From contig JAGHBD010000077.1 of NCBI GenBank assembly GCA_021161135.1, positions 1 through 5,707 of the forward strand: 5,707 nucleotides of DNA, written 5' to 3'. Position numbers and translations under genes: made by a program. The DNA is from Thermoplasmata archaeon (GTDB lineage Archaea; Thermoplasmatota; E2; UBA202; JdFR-43). Shown here piece after piece: positions 5,096 through 5,707 of this stretch. The notes beneath the pieces were generated by a model. The model ran no database searches and was not told the origin of the DNA. It saw nothing but the letters and a program-made list of their open reading frames with translations. The number at the start of each line of letters is the position of its first letter. The first letter of the stretch is position 1.

Positions 5096-5707
5096 TCATT
5101 TTACAAAAGGATTTGGAAAAGGAAGCCAAGGGAAAATTTTAACTCTGCTATTCTTAATGGCTATTTTATCACCAAGCAAAATTCCAAAGAATGAGCCCCA
5201 GTAGTTAAAGCGTGCATTTACTATGCTACTCTCAGCAACCAATCCATATTCTGAATGATTGTATATGTTGTTCCATTTAATTATATTTCCTTCTGTATCT
5301 CTTAGTCCAATACCGTATGGACTATTGCAAATGACATTACTTATTACAAAATTTTCATTGCTTGAAAAAAGGAGTTCCATACCATCATACTTATTGCCAT
5401 CAATAACATTTTTGCTAATCATGTTATTGTTGCTGAACCATAAAGAGAGTCCGGACCATCCATTGCCATTTAATTTGTTAGAAATTATTTTATTGTCATC
5501 TGAATAATACATTCTAACGCCGTTCAAATTGTTGTTACTAAAATCATTATTTGAAATTTTAACACCTGATGAATACGCAACTTCAACTGCAATACTTGCT
5601 CCATCTATAGATAAATTCTCTACTCTTACATCTGTACAGTTTACTATAATTACTTGCCCTGCATCATTCGGTATGGACAAATTTTTTTTATTTAGGAAAT
5701 AGTAGAG
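5096..5707 (-). CDS. C-terminal part of a NosD-like right-handed beta-helix surface protein (cut by right window edge)
   Basis: The frame is open from the right edge to a TGA at 5096, giving 203 residues without an N-terminus. It starts in a segment of the type YYFLNKKNLSIPNDAGQV, then enters parallel beta-helix coils of about 22-24 residues rich in Asn, Ser and Gly. Examples are LNGVRMYYSDDNKIISN, WSGLSLWFSNNNMISKN, YDGMELLFSSNENFVISN and YGIGLRDTEGNIIKWNN. The end (FNYWGS, then KIFPWLPFP) is a common closing motif in archaeal NosD/periplasmic-copper-binding-type repeat proteins. Such proteins are usually secreted and have carbohydrate or surface roles; the exact function cannot be told here. 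No membrane anchor or sorting signal follows the last coil. A TTG at 5680 could be mistaken for a start, but the homologous frame continues upstream of it. Confidence 0.85.
   Translation of the reverse strand, partial: LYYFLNKKNLSIPNDAGQVIIVNCTDVRVENLSIDGASIAVEVAYSSGVKISNNDFSNNNLNGVRMYYSDDNKIISNKLNGNGWSGLSLWFSNNNMISKNVIDGNKYDGMELLFSSNENFVISNVICNSPYGIGLRDTEGNIIKWNNIYNHSEYGLVAESSIVNARFNYWGSFFGILLGDKIAIKNSRVKIFPWLPFPNPFVK

Noticed and set aside
5259..5507. Plus-strand ORF opposite the beta-helix coils
   Set aside because: It is an antisense shadow of the Asn/Ser-rich repeats, giving a Leu/Ser/Pro-rich sequence with no support.
5678..5680. TTG as the start of the beta-helix protein
   Set aside because: The frame stays open to the window edge, and the residues upstream (LYYFLNKKN) fit the conserved segment before the beta-helix coils, so the gene is truncated by the window.
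1..5707. CRISPR array, tRNA, rRNA or insertion sequence
   Set aside because: No regularly spaced direct repeats, cloverleaf-like segments, rRNA stretches or transposase motifs were seen; nearly all of the window is explained by coding genes.

Overview
This window is about 5.7 kb of a low-GC archaeal chromosome. Four things show it is archaeal: the gene order uS13-uS4-uS11-rpoD, an RNA polymerase subunit D carrying a zinc loop and a ferredoxin-like insert, archaeal-type ribosomal protein sequences, and TATA-like boxes about 25 bases upstream of leaderless starts. A euryarchaeal, Thermoplasmatota-like source fits the ferredoxin-type subunit D and the NosD-type beta-helix protein, but the lineage is an inference.

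Left part (1-2021). A truncated gene of unknown function leaves the window at the left edge on the minus strand, with a very strong ribosome binding site. Upstream of it, on the same strand, is a 333-residue nitrilase-superfamily amidase with an intact Glu-Lys-Cys triad. The next gene is divergent, only 35 bases away start to start, and encodes a complete stand-alone NAD synthetase (nadE). The amidase N-terminus resembles the glutaminase domain that is fused to NadE in glutamine-dependent enzymes. The pair may therefore be a two-polypeptide glutamine-dependent NAD synthetase.

Middle (2022-2829). On the minus strand is a two-gene cassette. The first gene, too short for routine gene calling, encodes a very basic 53-residue protein. 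One base after its stop begins a 199-residue PIN-domain nuclease with the expected acidic residues. The layout is that of a toxin-antitoxin pair, but the small protein does not look like a usual antitoxin. The nuclease gene ends flush against the stop codon of nadE (convergent, zero spacing).

Right part (2830-5095). A minus-strand transcription-translation operon reads uS13, uS4, uS11, RNA polymerase subunit D. The genes overlap or abut, internal ribosome binding sites sit inside the preceding genes, and a promoter lies upstream of uS13. The operon does not continue into uL18e, uL13 and uS9 as it does in many archaea; the PIN cassette follows instead.

Right edge (5096-5707). This is the C-terminal part of a surface-type right-handed beta-helix (NosD-like) protein whose N-terminus lies outside the window.

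No tRNA, rRNA, CRISPR array or insertion sequence was seen. All gaps between genes are shorter than 70 bases once the small basic ORF is counted. The most interesting unexplained items are the small basic protein/PIN cassette, the amidase/NadE pairing, and the extra C-terminal segment of the amidase.
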